Origin: Candidatus Caenarcanales bacterium
Lineage (GTDB): Bacteria > Cyanobacteriota > Vampirovibrionia > 2-02-FULL-35-15
Direction: 5' to 3'
Length of the DNA: 42,372 nt
Assembly (NCBI GenBank): GCA_020050435.1
Contig: JAGVKQ010000026.1
Coordinates: forward strand, 1 to 42,372
Part shown: one piece after another, positions 24,029 through 32,772 of the stretch
How the letters are laid out: the number at the start of each line of letters is the position of its first letter
Position numbering within the stretch: position 1 is the stretch's first letter
Notes under the pieces: model-generated
The model's input: only the letters and a program-made list of their open reading frames with translations
Database searches by the model: none
Told to the model about the DNA's origin: nothing
Translations under genes and position numbers: made by a program

Positions 24029-25162
24029 TTAAGGCTTAGGTCTAAGGGATACCATTAAGTCATTACCAATTAATTTATGATTTATTATCCTGAACTCTTT
24101 AATGGAGTTCCCATTATCAATTTGGGGGAGATGAACTGACAAAACTGATTTTTCATTACCAAAGATTTTAGGTGCCATAAATAAAATATATTCATCTATT
24201 AGAGAGCTTTCAATTAATTCGCCAGCCAGATTTGGTCCTGCCTCAACCAAAACACTTAATATATTTTGCTCCCCTAGCTTAATGAATAACTTCTTTAAGT
24301 CTAATTTACCCTCACTAATTTGATCAACTTCAACAATATTAATAAGAGGATTTTGAGTTTTATATTCCTTTAATTTCTCTGCTTGTCCAGACTTGGTTAC
24401 AAGAAAGACTTCATCATATTTTTTTGATTTGTATATTTTAGCGCTAGGCGAAGTTTCCAGATTTACATCAAGAACTATTCTTTTTGGATTTCTTGAATTT
24501 TCAACTAATCTAACGGTAAGTTCCGGATCATCAACATTGACAGTATTTGAACCAACTAATACTGCATCATAAGTATTTCTAAGCCTATGAACCTCTACTT
24601 TAGATTCCTCAGAAGTAATAGAGGTTTCTTTTCCTTTAGATAGGGAAACTTTAGCATCAAGAGTTTGAGCTTGTTTTAAAGTTACCCATGGAAGTTTTGT
24701 TTTTATCCATTTTAAGAAAAATTTGTTTAGCTCTTCCCCATCGTCTTCCAATACTCTGGAAAAAACTTTAATATTACTTTCACTAAGTTTTTGCTCTCCA
24801 GAAGCATTAACCAAAGGATTAGGATCATAATTAGAGAAGTAAACCTGGCTGATCCCGCTTTTAATAATTAAATCTGTGCATGGTGGGGTTTTACCAAAAT
24901 GACAGCAAGGTTCTAAACTAACAAATAAGGTTCCCCCCTTGGCTTTTTCCCCCGCTTCCTTAATAGCAATTACTTCAGCATGATCTTCACCAGACTTCTG
25001 ATGAAAACCTCTACCTACAGGTACACCTTCTTTATCTAGAACAATAGCTCCTACAATAGGATTTGGCGACGTTCTTCCAAGTGCATTTTTGGCAAGTTCA
25101 AAACACTCTTGCATGTAGTATTCAGCTTGGCTTATATAAATGTCATCTAGTTCTAAAGACAT
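24029..25162 (-). CDS. ribD: Riboflavin biosynthesis protein RibD (deaminase/reductase)
   Basis: The 377-residue bifunctional enzyme has an N-terminal cytidine-deaminase-like domain whose zinc ligands are His61 (HAE), Cys86 (EPCCH) and Cys95 (PPC). A C-terminal reductase domain follows (VTLKQAQTLDAKVS, VGSNTVNVDDPELTVR, LVEAGPNLAGELI). It deaminates the GTP-derived pyrimidine and then reduces the ribosyl group with NADPH in riboflavin synthesis. It stands eight bases after the CAP-like gene, at the end of a three-gene minus-strand run, without other rib genes. I see no FMN riboswitch upstream. Confidence 0.95.
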   Translation of the reverse strand: MSLELDDIYISQAEYYMQECFELAKNALGRTSPNPIVGAIVLDKEGVPVGRGFHQKSGEDHAEVIAIKEAGEKAKGGTLFVSLEPCCHFGKTPPCTDLIIKSGISQVYFSNYDPNPLVNASGEQKLSESNIKVFSRVLEDDGEELNKFFLKWIKTKLPWVTLKQAQTLDAKVSLSKGKETSITSEESKVEVHRLRNTYDAVLVGSNTVNVDDPELTVRLVENSRNPKRIVLDVNLETSPSAKIYKSKKYDEVFLVTKSGQAEKLKEYKTQNPLINIVEVDQISEGKLDLKKLFIKLGEQNILSVLVEAGPNLAGELIESSLIDEYILFMAPKIFGNEKSVLSVHLPQIDNGNSIKEFRIINHKLIGNDLMVSLRPKP

Positions 25163-25170
25163 GATATGAA

Positions 25171-26478
25171 TTATAACTCAATTGGCTTCATTCCAATAAC
25201 TGGTAATTCAACCCTAACTGTTCTTCTACTAATAATAATTGCTGAATTAGATCCAGGAATATCAGCTATAACATTTACAAAATACAAACCTGTCATTCCC
25301 TGATAATTTAACAATAAATCACCTTTAAATTGTCCATCTGAAGTTGTTTTTATTCCACCTTTTAAAGGCACTTCTTTAGGAGAGCCATTTTGAATAGTGT
25401 TTAGGAAAAATGGAGCAAGAACTCCACTAGCACCTCCAGTAAATGGCGCTCCTCCTAAAGCCGCAACAAACCCAATACCACTTAAAATTTTTATTAAATT
25501 GCTTTTAGAATTATCAGAAAAAGCTATATAGTCTTGAGGAGGAAAATATGGTTTCATATTTTCACTATTAAAACCAATATCTCCATTGTCATTAACATCA
25601 AAAATATCAGCATCACTTAAATAACCAATGGTTATCGCTTTAAACTTATAAGGGGATTTTAATTTCCCCGACAAGTTTAGCTTTTGATTTAGATTGATGG
25701 TTGTTCTTATTGGTTCAATCTCACCATTCTTTGTCAGAAAATCCAAAACAACCACAAATTTTTTCTTATCTTTGGACACTCCAAAGCCATATCCAACTTG
25801 AGTAATATAAGGGTTATAAAGAATCTTTAATTCATCAGTATTCAATGATATAGCTTCAATTAATTGATTTATTAATAATTCATTTAAAACAATTTTTCCT
25901 TCATCCAACTCAAAGCTTCTAAGAACTTCTATTAAAGCACCAGTACCACCAGCCAAGGTATATCTTTCATCAGGACAGTGTCCTTTAGAATCAAAATGTG
26001 ACAATTGGTTTTTATTAATTATATTTTCTGCTTGTTCACCTGCAACCTTAAAAGCAATATCATCCTTAATTAGAGGCAAGGCTCCCATAAAGCTTCTTTG
26101 CTGATTTATAATCTCAATAAAAGAATCCTCAAACTGCTTTAAAGCAAGCTCTTTAGTTTGATAGTTTTCATAACCAGACTCTTCATTACCAGCAACTTCT
26201 TTTTTTGCCTCATTGCCATATCCCAAAAGAAAATTATTAATTCTTACAATTCTATCTTTAGTATCTTCTTTTATATATGATTTCAGGAATAAACTTTTTT
26301 CAATTTTTGCAAGCCTATCATTATCACCTAAAGAAGAAAAGTTTTTCCCAAAAACAAGAGTCTCAATTCTTATCAATTCAGATTTAGAGTCAGGCATTAA
26401 AGAAGAAAAAGAAGGTTGCAAAGAAACAATAAGACAGAAAAGAAGAAAATAAATTCTAATCTGATGGATACATTGCAT
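25171..26478 (-). CDS. Secreted CAP/SCP-like domain protein
   Basis: The 435-residue protein has a signal peptide (IRIYFLLFCLIVSLQPSFSS). Residues about 30-95 contain two or three short repeats of the pattern RIETLVFG / RLAKIEKSLF / RIVRINNFLLG. A CAP-like domain follows (FIEIINQQRSFMGALPLI, AGEQAENIINKNQLSHFDSKGHCPDERYTLAGG, VGYGFGVSKDKKKFVVVLDF), with the His and Glu/Arg positions seen in bacterial CAP proteins. The C-terminal 150 residues include a glycine-rich hydrophobic stretch (SGIGFVAALGGAPFTGG) and an Ig- or C2-like beta region. Secreted CAP proteins are often adhesins or hydrolases; no activity is assured. The start overlaps the acyl-CoA synthetase end by 23 bases. Confidence 0.7.
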   Translation of the reverse strand: MQCIHQIRIYFLLFCLIVSLQPSFSSLMPDSKSELIRIETLVFGKNFSSLGDNDRLAKIEKSLFLKSYIKEDTKDRIVRINNFLLGYGNEAKKEVAGNEESGYENYQTKELALKQFEDSFIEIINQQRSFMGALPLIKDDIAFKVAGEQAENIINKNQLSHFDSKGHCPDERYTLAGGTGALIEVLRSFELDEGKIVLNELLINQLIEAISLNTDELKILYNPYITQVGYGFGVSKDKKKFVVVLDFLTKNGEIEPIRTTINLNQKLNLSGKLKSPYKFKAITIGYLSDADIFDVNDNGDIGFNSENMKPYFPPQDYIAFSDNSKSNLIKILSGIGFVAALGGAPFTGGASGVLAPFFLNTIQNGSPKEVPLKGGIKTTSDGQFKGDLLLNYQGMTGLYFVNVIADIPGSNSAIIISRRTVRVELPVIGMKPIEL

Positions 26479-28264
26479 TTATAGATTCCTTATATTTTTC
26501 TTGAACAAATTTTCTCTTAACTTTAAGAGTAGGAGTCAATTCACCTGTTTCTATTGTAAAATCATTTGGTAAAATAGTAAATTTTCTAATTTGCTCATAA
26601 TCAGCAAAATCAGAGAGTCTAACCTTAAGCTCTTCATCAATAAGCTCAATTGTCTTAGAATTACTTATCAGCTCATTAATATCATCTGACAAGCTGTTTT
26701 GTTTAATAAAATCCTCTAGATGGCTCCGATCTAAAGATATAAGTGCAGACAAATACTTTCTTTTATCACCAATTACTATTACATTACTTATATAGTCTGA
26801 AGTTTTAATTGCATTTTCAATGTTTTGAGGAGCTATATTTTTACCAGCAGAATTCACAATAATATCTTTTTTTCTATCAGTAATTTTCAAGAAACCTTCT
26901 TTATCAAGAACTCCTATATCTCCAGTGCAAAACCATCCATCTTTAAAAGCTTCTTTTGTTGCTTGTTCGTTTTTATAATATCCAGAAAATACCGTTGGTC
27001 CTTTTATTAAGATTTCTCCATCCTCAGCAATTTTAATCTGAATATTTTCTAAAGGCAAACCTACCGTACCTAATTTAAAATCATCCAATCTATTAACAGT
27101 AGCAGGAGCCGATGTTTCAGTTAAGCCATAACCTTCAAGCACCTTAATACCTATAATAAAAAAAAACTCTGCAATATCTTTAGATAAAGGAGCTCCGCCA
27201 GAAATAAAACATCTAAGGGTAGGAGCAATGGTTTTTCTTATTTTAAGAAAAATTAATTTATCTGCAAGGAAATACTGTGGGTAATATATTAGAGATTCAA
27301 CTATATTTAATTTACCGTTTTTAGAATATATTTTTTTACCAATATTAAATGCCCAATCAATTAGTTTCTTCTTAAGACCTTCTTGTGAATTTAAATTGGC
27401 ATTTATTTTACTGTACATTTTTTCAAGTAATCTTGGTACAACAAGCATTATAGTGGCACCAGAATCTTTAAGTGCAGGTGCAATTTGATCCATATTCGAA
27501 CAGAAGCATATAGGAACAGCTCTGCTTATTGCAAAATGCAACCCGCCAACTCTTTCGAAGACATGGGACAATGGCAAAAAAGATAAGAACTTATCAGTTT
27601 GTTTTAACGGCATTGCTTTATTGGTAGAATCAACAACACTTAAAAAATTGTTGTGAGTTAAAACAACCCCTTTTGGGTTTCCTGTAGTCCCAGAAGTATA
27701 AATAATACTTGCAACATCTTCTCTTTTAATAGACTTAATTGATGTCTCTATATGAGCAGGCTCCTTAGATAAGCTAAGTTTTCCTAGATCCTTCAAGTTT
27801 TTAAAAGTAATAATTCTCGAGTCATTGACAGGAAGATCTCCAAGATCTGAAAAAACAATTGCAAACTCAATATGAGGTAAATCTTTCCATTGAGATCGAA
27901 TCTTTTGTAATTGTCCTTTATCTTCAATAAAGATATATCTGCTTTTAGAATCATTTAAAATATAATTTACAGCATAGTCACCCAGCGTTGGATACAATGG
28001 AACGACTACAGCACCTAAACTTAAAATAGAAAGGTCTGCAACAGCCCATTCATACCTAGTTGCAGACAATATTGCAACATTGTCTCCTTTTTTTAAACCA
28101 AGCCTTTTTAAACCTAGTGAAGTTTCAAGTACTATTCTGTTTACAGAGTCCCAAGTTATTGATTTATATGGGGTATTCCGTCTTAACCTGTACTGGAAAG
28201 CGACTTTATCTGAATTTTTTTTCACCTGATCAATAAATTGTTCTGGAATATTATTAGGCTGCAT
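26456..28264 (-). CDS. Long-chain fatty acyl-CoA synthetase (AMP-forming)
   Basis: The 602-residue protein is an ANL-superfamily enzyme. The ATP-binding loop IIYTSGTTGNPKGV is at about 188-200, with LSHVFERVGG, the linker region LEGYGLTETSAP, DGWFCTGDIG, and KITDRKKDIIVNSAGKNIAP leading into the C-terminal domain. It is closest to the FadD15/FAA1-like long-chain synthetases. It activates fatty acids to acyl-CoA or acyl-ACP through an acyl-adenylate, at the membrane. The catalytic Lys of the C-terminal domain lies in TPTLKVKRKFV. The frame extends 21 codons upstream to 28327, but that part overlaps pyrR and resembles no family start, so ATG 28264 (MQPNNIPEQF) is used. It is divergent from pyrR. 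Confidence 0.92.
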   Translation of the reverse strand: MQPNNIPEQFIDQVKKNSDKVAFQYRLRRNTPYKSITWDSVNRIVLETSLGLKRLGLKKGDNVAILSATRYEWAVADLSILSLGAVVVPLYPTLGDYAVNYILNDSKSRYIFIEDKGQLQKIRSQWKDLPHIEFAIVFSDLGDLPVNDSRIITFKNLKDLGKLSLSKEPAHIETSIKSIKREDVASIIYTSGTTGNPKGVVLTHNNFLSVVDSTNKAMPLKQTDKFLSFLPLSHVFERVGGLHFAISRAVPICFCSNMDQIAPALKDSGATIMLVVPRLLEKMYSKINANLNSQEGLKKKLIDWAFNIGKKIYSKNGKLNIVESLIYYPQYFLADKLIFLKIRKTIAPTLRCFISGGAPLSKDIAEFFFIIGIKVLEGYGLTETSAPATVNRLDDFKLGTVGLPLENIQIKIAEDGEILIKGPTVFSGYYKNEQATKEAFKDGWFCTGDIGVLDKEGFLKITDRKKDIIVNSAGKNIAPQNIENAIKTSDYISNVIVIGDKRKYLSALISLDRSHLEDFIKQNSLSDDINELISNSKTIELIDEELKVRLSDFADYEQIRKFTILPNDFTIETGELTPTLKVKRKFVQEKYKESINAMYPSD

Positions 28265-28304
28265 AATGAATATATTAACGCAAAAGATATGGAATAATAT
28301 AATC

Positions 28305-28826
28305 ATGAATGTATTACTTGACAGCAATGAACTTACAAAAACCTTAAGAAGACTTGCACATGAAGTAATAGAAAATTACGTAGACCTAAGGAATCTAGTC
28401 ATTATAGGAATTGTAACCAGAGGTGAACACATAGCTAAAAGATTGTGCGAAATCATCTCTCAGATAGAAAAAATTGATGTTCCTTATGGATATATAGATG
28501 TAACATTATATAGAGATGATTTAGATCATAGAAAGTCTTTAAAACCCAGCAAATCCAGCAAAGTACCAAACATTGACGGGAAAGACATTCTTCTTGTTGA
28601 TGATGTTTTATTTGAGGGCAGAACAGCTAGAGCAGCTTTAGATGCACTAAAGGATTTTGGTAGGCCAGCATCAGTAAAGCTTCTTGTTCTAGTAGATAGA
28701 GGACACAGAAAACTTCCTATAAGTGCAGATTTTGTAGGGAAAAACATTTCAACAAACTTAAAACAACTTATTAAGGTCAATATTTTAGAAACAGATAAAA
28801 AAGACTGTATAGAAATTCAAGGCTAA
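28305..28826 (+). CDS. pyrR: PyrR: pyrimidine operon regulator / uracil phosphoribosyltransferase
   Basis: The 173-residue protein is a type I phosphoribosyltransferase. The PRPP-binding loop DILLVDDVLFEGRTARAALDAL, the N-terminal TLRRLAHEVIE and LVIIGIVTRGEHIAKRL, and RDDLDHR match PyrR. In Firmicutes PyrR binds pyr mRNA in response to UMP; in cyanobacteria it may act mainly as a UPRTase. No pyr gene or PyrR-binding leader is visible here. ATG 28305 gives the normal family length; the upstream in-frame ATG 28266 adds 13 atypical residues. The next gene follows after two bases, so they share a transcript. Confidence 0.92.
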   Translation: MNVLLDSNELTKTLRRLAHEVIENYVDLRNLVIIGIVTRGEHIAKRLCEIISQIEKIDVPYGYIDVTLYRDDLDHRKSLKPSKSSKVPNIDGKDILLVDDVLFEGRTARAALDALKDFGRPASVKLLVLVDRGHRKLPISADFVGKNISTNLKQLIKVNILETDKKDCIEIQG

Positions 28827-28828
28827 AG

Positions 28829-29815
28829 ATGGAAGATCTAATTCAAGTTAAAAACCTAACCAAACATTTCCCGGTTAAACGTGGATTTTGGTCCAAAACA
28901 GTAAATCACGTTCAAGCATTAAATAATATAAATTTAAATATTGGCAGGGGTGAAATCATTGGTATTGTAGGCGAATCAGGCTGTGGTAAATCTACGCTGG
29001 GAAAATTAATTCTAAGACTACTAGAACCAACATCAGGAGAAGTTTTATATAAAGAAAAAAATGTGTTTTCTCTTCCTGGAAATGAAATGAGAGATCTAAG
29101 ACAAGAACTTCAAATAGTTTTCCAAAATCCATACTCCAGCCTTAGCCCCAAGATGAGAATTAAAGAAATTATTAGTGAACCTATTATCATTCATAAACTA
29201 CTCAAGACTAAAGAAGAAATCAAAAAAAGGGTAGACGAACTTTTAAATCTTGTAGGACTTGAAAGCTATCTTGGAGATAGATATCCTCATGAATTGTCAG
29301 GAGGACAAAGACAAAGGGTTGCCATAGCAAGATCACTTTCATTAAATCCAGAATTCTTAATTTTAGATGAGCCAGTAAGTGCTTTAGACGTTTCAGTCCA
29401 GGCTCAGATATTAAACCTGCTTGTAGAACTGCAGCAAAAATTAAATCTTACTTATCTTTTTATTTCACACAATTTATCAGTTGTAAGTTACATTTCACAT
29501 AAAATTATAGTTATGTATCTTGGTCATATAGTAGAAGTTGGAAGTAAAGATGAAATAATGAAAAACCCTCAGCACCCATATACAAAAGCTTTACTAAGTG
29601 CAGCACCACAAATTAGAAGTCAGCAATCAGCTAATCAGCTTTCAGAAAGAATTATTTTACATGGAGACATTCCAGACCCATCAAATCCACCTAGTGGCTG
29701 TGTTTTTAGGACTAGATGCCCTATTGCTAAAGAAAAATGTACAAATGAAGAACCAAAGCTAGAACTTAGAAATGGAAGACTTTCTGCATGTCATTATTCT
29801 GGGGATCCTATATAG
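28829..29815 (+). CDS. Oligo/dipeptide ABC transporter ATPase (OppF/DppF type)
   Basis: The 328-residue ABC ATPase shows Walker A GESGCGKST, Q-loop FQNPYSSL, signature LSGGQRQR, Walker B FLILDEP and the H-loop FISHNLS. The C-terminal oligopeptide/dipeptide (oligo_HPY) domain contains HPYTKALLSAAP and CVFRTRCPIAKEKC, whose cysteines may bind a 4Fe-4S cluster in some family members. It energises peptide or nickel uptake with a partner OppD-like ATPase, two permeases and a binding protein, none of which are in the window. It is two bases behind pyrR, an unusual pairing. Confidence 0.92.
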   Translation: MEDLIQVKNLTKHFPVKRGFWSKTVNHVQALNNINLNIGRGEIIGIVGESGCGKSTLGKLILRLLEPTSGEVLYKEKNVFSLPGNEMRDLRQELQIVFQNPYSSLSPKMRIKEIISEPIIIHKLLKTKEEIKKRVDELLNLVGLESYLGDRYPHELSGGQRQRVAIARSLSLNPEFLILDEPVSALDVSVQAQILNLLVELQQKLNLTYLFISHNLSVVSYISHKIIVMYLGHIVEVGSKDEIMKNPQHPYTKALLSAAPQIRSQQSANQLSERIILHGDIPDPSNPPSGCVFRTRCPIAKEKCTNEEPKLELRNGRLSACHYSGDPI

Positions 29816-29822
29816 AAAATCG

Positions 29823-30131
29823 TTATCCTAAATTCTCAATTTCTCTCTCAAGAACAGGAGCATCAATCTGACTTAAATACTGTAATCTTTTACGCTCAGC
29901 TTCAGCAAAATTTGAAGACTCAATCGTATACATTTTTATAAAATTGAGAGGGACTAAATTCTTTGCATAGTTTCTAGAATCTGGTTTATCATCACAACCA
30001 TATGATTCTATCTCTACAAAATCCTGACCAACTGTAACTACTCTACCAGCAATACCGCTTCCGTCATGAAAATAAAGTCTTATCCAACTTTTTGTTTCAG
30101 CTAATTTCTCTAATTTTATTTTAATGTTCAT
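29823..30131 (-). CDS. Small LSm/SH3-like beta-barrel protein, unknown
   Basis: The 102-residue protein has a central strand-rich part, KSWIRLYFHDGSGIAGRVVTVGQDFVEIES ... LVPLNFIKMYTI. This reads like a small five-stranded barrel of the LSm/Hfq-like class (strand, DGs/G turn, strand with G-x-V-x-x-V, strand F-V-E-I, final V-P-x-x-x-I). A short helical tail follows (SSNFAEAERKRLQYL). The similarity is at the level of pattern only. It converges with the ABC ATPase gene, seven bases apart. If the fold is right, RNA or protein binding would be likely. Confidence 0.55.
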   Translation of the reverse strand: MNIKIKLEKLAETKSWIRLYFHDGSGIAGRVVTVGQDFVEIESYGCDDKPDSRNYAKNLVPLNFIKMYTIESSNFAEAERKRLQYLSQIDAPVLEREIENLG

Positions 30132-30258
30132 AGGTAATATACTGATATTCTATAGCAATCAAGCACCTATTTCAATGATAGTAAAAATTAATACTTTATA
30201 AAAAAACATCTTTTCTTTAGTTTTTCTTTAGGATTGATTTCAATGATAATATATCTGT

Positions 30259-31461
30259 ATGAAAACCAAGCAAAAAGGTTATTTTGGCAAATTTGGCGGG
30301 ATGTTTGTCCCCGAAACCATTATTCCAGCACTAGAAGAATTAGAGACGGCTTTTAATAAATATAAAAAAGACAAAGCTTTTAATGCTGAATTGAATGATT
30401 TACATAAAAATTACACTGGTAGACCTACACCATTATATTTTGCAAAAAGACTTACAGAGCATTTTGGAAAAGCAAAAATCTATTTAAAAAGAGAAGACCT
30501 CTGTCACACTGGAGCTCATAAAATAAATAACTGTATTGGTCAGGCTTTACTTGCAAAAAGACTAGGGAAAAAAAGAATTATTGCAGAAACTGGAGCTGGT
30601 CAGCATGGAGTGGCTACTGCCACTGTTTGTGCTTTACTCGATCTAGAGTGCGAGATTTACATGGGTAAAACAGACGTCAAGAGACAATCTTTAAACGTAT
30701 TTAGAATGGAGTTATTAGGAGCGAAGGTTATACCAGTTGAAAGTGGCTCACAAACCCTAAAAGATGCTACCAGTGAGGCTATTAGAGATTGGATTACAAA
30801 TATTAAAAACACTCATTATATTATTGGGTCAGTTGTAGGGCCTAGTCCATACCCCACTATAGTTAGCTACTTTCAGTCTGTAATTGGTAATGAATTAAAA
30901 AAACAGGTAAAGAAAACTCCTGATTATATAGTGGCTTGTGTAGGTGGTGGATCAAATGCAATGGGAATTTTTTATCCTTATGTGCACAAAAAAACTGTAG
31001 GGGCTTATCGAAACAAGCCTATTTTAATAGGCGTAGAAGCTGCGGGTGAATCACTTAACAGTAATAAACATGCTGCCAGTTTAACTCTTGGAAGACCTGG
31101 TGTGCTGCACGGTTCATACAGCTATCTTTTACAGGATAATGATGGTCAAATCATAGAAGCTCACAGTATTTCAGCAGGGCTAGATTATCCTGGTGTTGGA
31201 CCACAACACTCTTACTTAAAAGATTCAAAATTAGTCTCATATCACTCTGTCACTGATGAAGAAGCCCTCAAAGGATTTCATATGCTAGCCAGATTAGAGG
31301 GCATCATCCCAGCACTTGAGTCATCTCATGCAATAGCTTACTTAAACTACTTAATTCCTAAAACTAAAAAAAATGAGGTTGTTGTTGTTAACCTTTCTGG
31401 CAGGGGAGATAAGGACATTAATACCATAATCTCTGCAGGTAAAAGCACACTGCATTTCTAA
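30259..31461 (+). CDS. trpB: Tryptophan synthase beta chain
   Basis: The 400-residue PLP enzyme shows the TrpB start [16 protein letters not shown], the PLP lysine in [10 protein letters not shown] (Lys88), [13 protein letters not shown], the phosphate-binding GGGSNAMG, and [13 protein letters not shown]. It joins indole and serine to make tryptophan, normally in complex with TrpA. The interface elements look like the standard TrpB1 class. No trpA or other trp gene flanks it. There is no ribosome site before ATG 30259, and TAATAT lies at 30247-30252, so the transcript may start at or close to the ATG. TTCAATGATA occurs twice upstream (about 30172 and 30239), a possible operator. Confidence 0.95.
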   Translation: MKTKQKGYFGKFGGMFVPETIIPALEELETAFNKYKKDKAFNAELNDLHKNYTGRPTPLYFAKRLTEHFGKAKIYLKREDLCHTGAHKINNCIGQALLAKRLGKKRIIAETGAGQHGVATATVCALLDLECEIYMGKTDVKRQSLNVFRMELLGAKVIPVESGSQTLKDATSEAIRDWITNIKNTHYIIGSVVGPSPYPTIVSYFQSVIGNELKKQVKKTPDYIVACVGGGSNAMGIFYPYVHKKTVGAYRNKPILIGVEAAGESLNSNKHAASLTLGRPGVLHGSYSYLLQDNDGQIIEAHSISAGLDYPGVGPQHSYLKDSKLVSYHSVTDEEALKGFHMLARLEGIIPALESSHAIAYLNYLIPKTKKNEVVVVNLSGRGDKDINTIISAGKSTLHF

Positions 31462-31608
31462 ACATATTATAAAGGTCTATTTTAAGGTTAAGGAAACCTA
31501 GACATATCCTTCTTAACCTTCATAGAATCGACTTGTAAGAATAAAATTTAAAGAGTTTTAATTTTCAATAAATTAAAAGGCTTTAGTTATTATTTTTTAT
31601 TTTAAAAT

Positions 31609-32772
31609 ATGACAGCAATAAATCCAACAAATTCAATAAGTCCAAATTACGGATACAGTGAAGTGTCTCCTTTTGATGATTATAAAGATCTAAAAAAAGG
31701 AGATAAGACTTTTTCTGGTTACAACCATTCTACAGAGAGTAAAAAATGGGCAGAAGACACAAGCATAAATGCAGATAGAAGTGTTTGGTCTCATATAGTA
31801 GAGCTCCCGTTAAAGATTGCATCATATTTTATATTACAATCAGATTTTAAAGATTCCCCTTGGTCAACATTTTTTTTCACTGCAAAAGATTTAGCAGGAA
31901 ACATGGGAGATATGTTTAGGAATCAGATTTACTCTCACAAAAATACCAAAGGAGAATATGACGACAACGTAGGTGCAGAGCTATTTGCTGATGGGAAAAG
32001 CAATCCTGACAGCGGTTTCACACTACCCACGATAAATAACTTTGTACAGACCAAACTTAAATATCTTCTTATCCCTCTAAGCCTAGTAAATTATGAGCTT
32101 GCAAATGATATAGAATGGGCAGGCGTAAAATCACTAGATGCATGCTGGTGGAGAAAAATGAGCATAGACAGGGCATTTGGTAATGGCTTCTGGAATAAGC
32201 TTTACAACAGAATGTTTAAATCAGATTCAGAACCCACAGAAAATCAGCTCACGTGGAAATCTGTTCAGGAAAGCTTTTCCTCTCACGTAAGCAATGCAAA
32301 GAAAGCATGGAATAATGAAAACACCACAGAATTTTGTGACCATTTTGACAGAGCAATTTCAATTTTTACGCCTATCATTCAATGCTTAAACGTAGCTGGT
32401 GACATAGGCAGACCACTAGCAAGAAGGCTTGGAATAGAAGGAACCCCAAGAAATATAATCAGAGTTTTAAGTGCAATAGACAGACCATTGATTTGGGCAA
32501 ATAATCTTCTTAGATATTATTTCCCAGAAGTATTAAATAAAAAAGACAGCCATGCACCAACTTCCATTGCTGATGCGCCACACACCCTACTTGCAGCAAC
32601 CGTTGGAGATATGGTTGATTTCAGCGCATTAATTATGGAAGACAGAATTAAAGAATCCAGTGGAATGATTAATCATTTTATTGAAATTGTAAGAAGATTT
32701 ACAACAAGTACAAATGATATGTACTTCGCAGCGAGAAGAAGAAGAGCACATAATGACAATCAGACTAGTTAA
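31609..32772 (+). CDS. Unknown 387-aa protein
   Basis: There is no signal peptide. The first 60 residues are polar and probably disordered. The rest is helical, with several moderately hydrophobic segments rich in Trp and aromatic residues (VWSHIVELPLKIASYFILQSDF, YLLIPLSLVNYEL, NIIRVLSAIDRPLIWANNLLRYYFPEVL) that could be membrane-associated amphipathic helices. The C-terminus is basic (AARRRRAHNDNQTS). I recognise no family. The gene ends by overlapping the rpoC2 stop by eight bases on the opposite strand. No clear ribosome site precedes the ATG, and the upstream gap is AT-rich. Confidence 0.7.
   Translation: MTAINPTNSISPNYGYSEVSPFDDYKDLKKGDKTFSGYNHSTESKKWAEDTSINADRSVWSHIVELPLKIASYFILQSDFKDSPWSTFFFTAKDLAGNMGDMFRNQIYSHKNTKGEYDDNVGAELFADGKSNPDSGFTLPTINNFVQTKLKYLLIPLSLVNYELANDIEWAGVKSLDACWWRKMSIDRAFGNGFWNKLYNRMFKSDSEPTENQLTWKSVQESFSSHVSNAKKAWNNENTTEFCDHFDRAISIFTPIIQCLNVAGDIGRPLARRLGIEGTPRNIIRVLSAIDRPLIWANNLLRYYFPEVLNKKDSHAPTSIADAPHTLLAATVGDMVDFSALIMEDRIKESSGMINHFIEIVRRFTTSTNDMYFAARRRRAHNDNQTS

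Noticed and set aside
25163-25170. FMN riboswitch before ribD
   Set aside because: Only eight bases separate ribD from the upstream gene, and no riboswitch motifs are visible.
28298-28303. TATAAT just before pyrR as its promoter
   Set aside because: It would start transcription about five bases inside the coding sequence, and no alternative downstream start codon fits the family.
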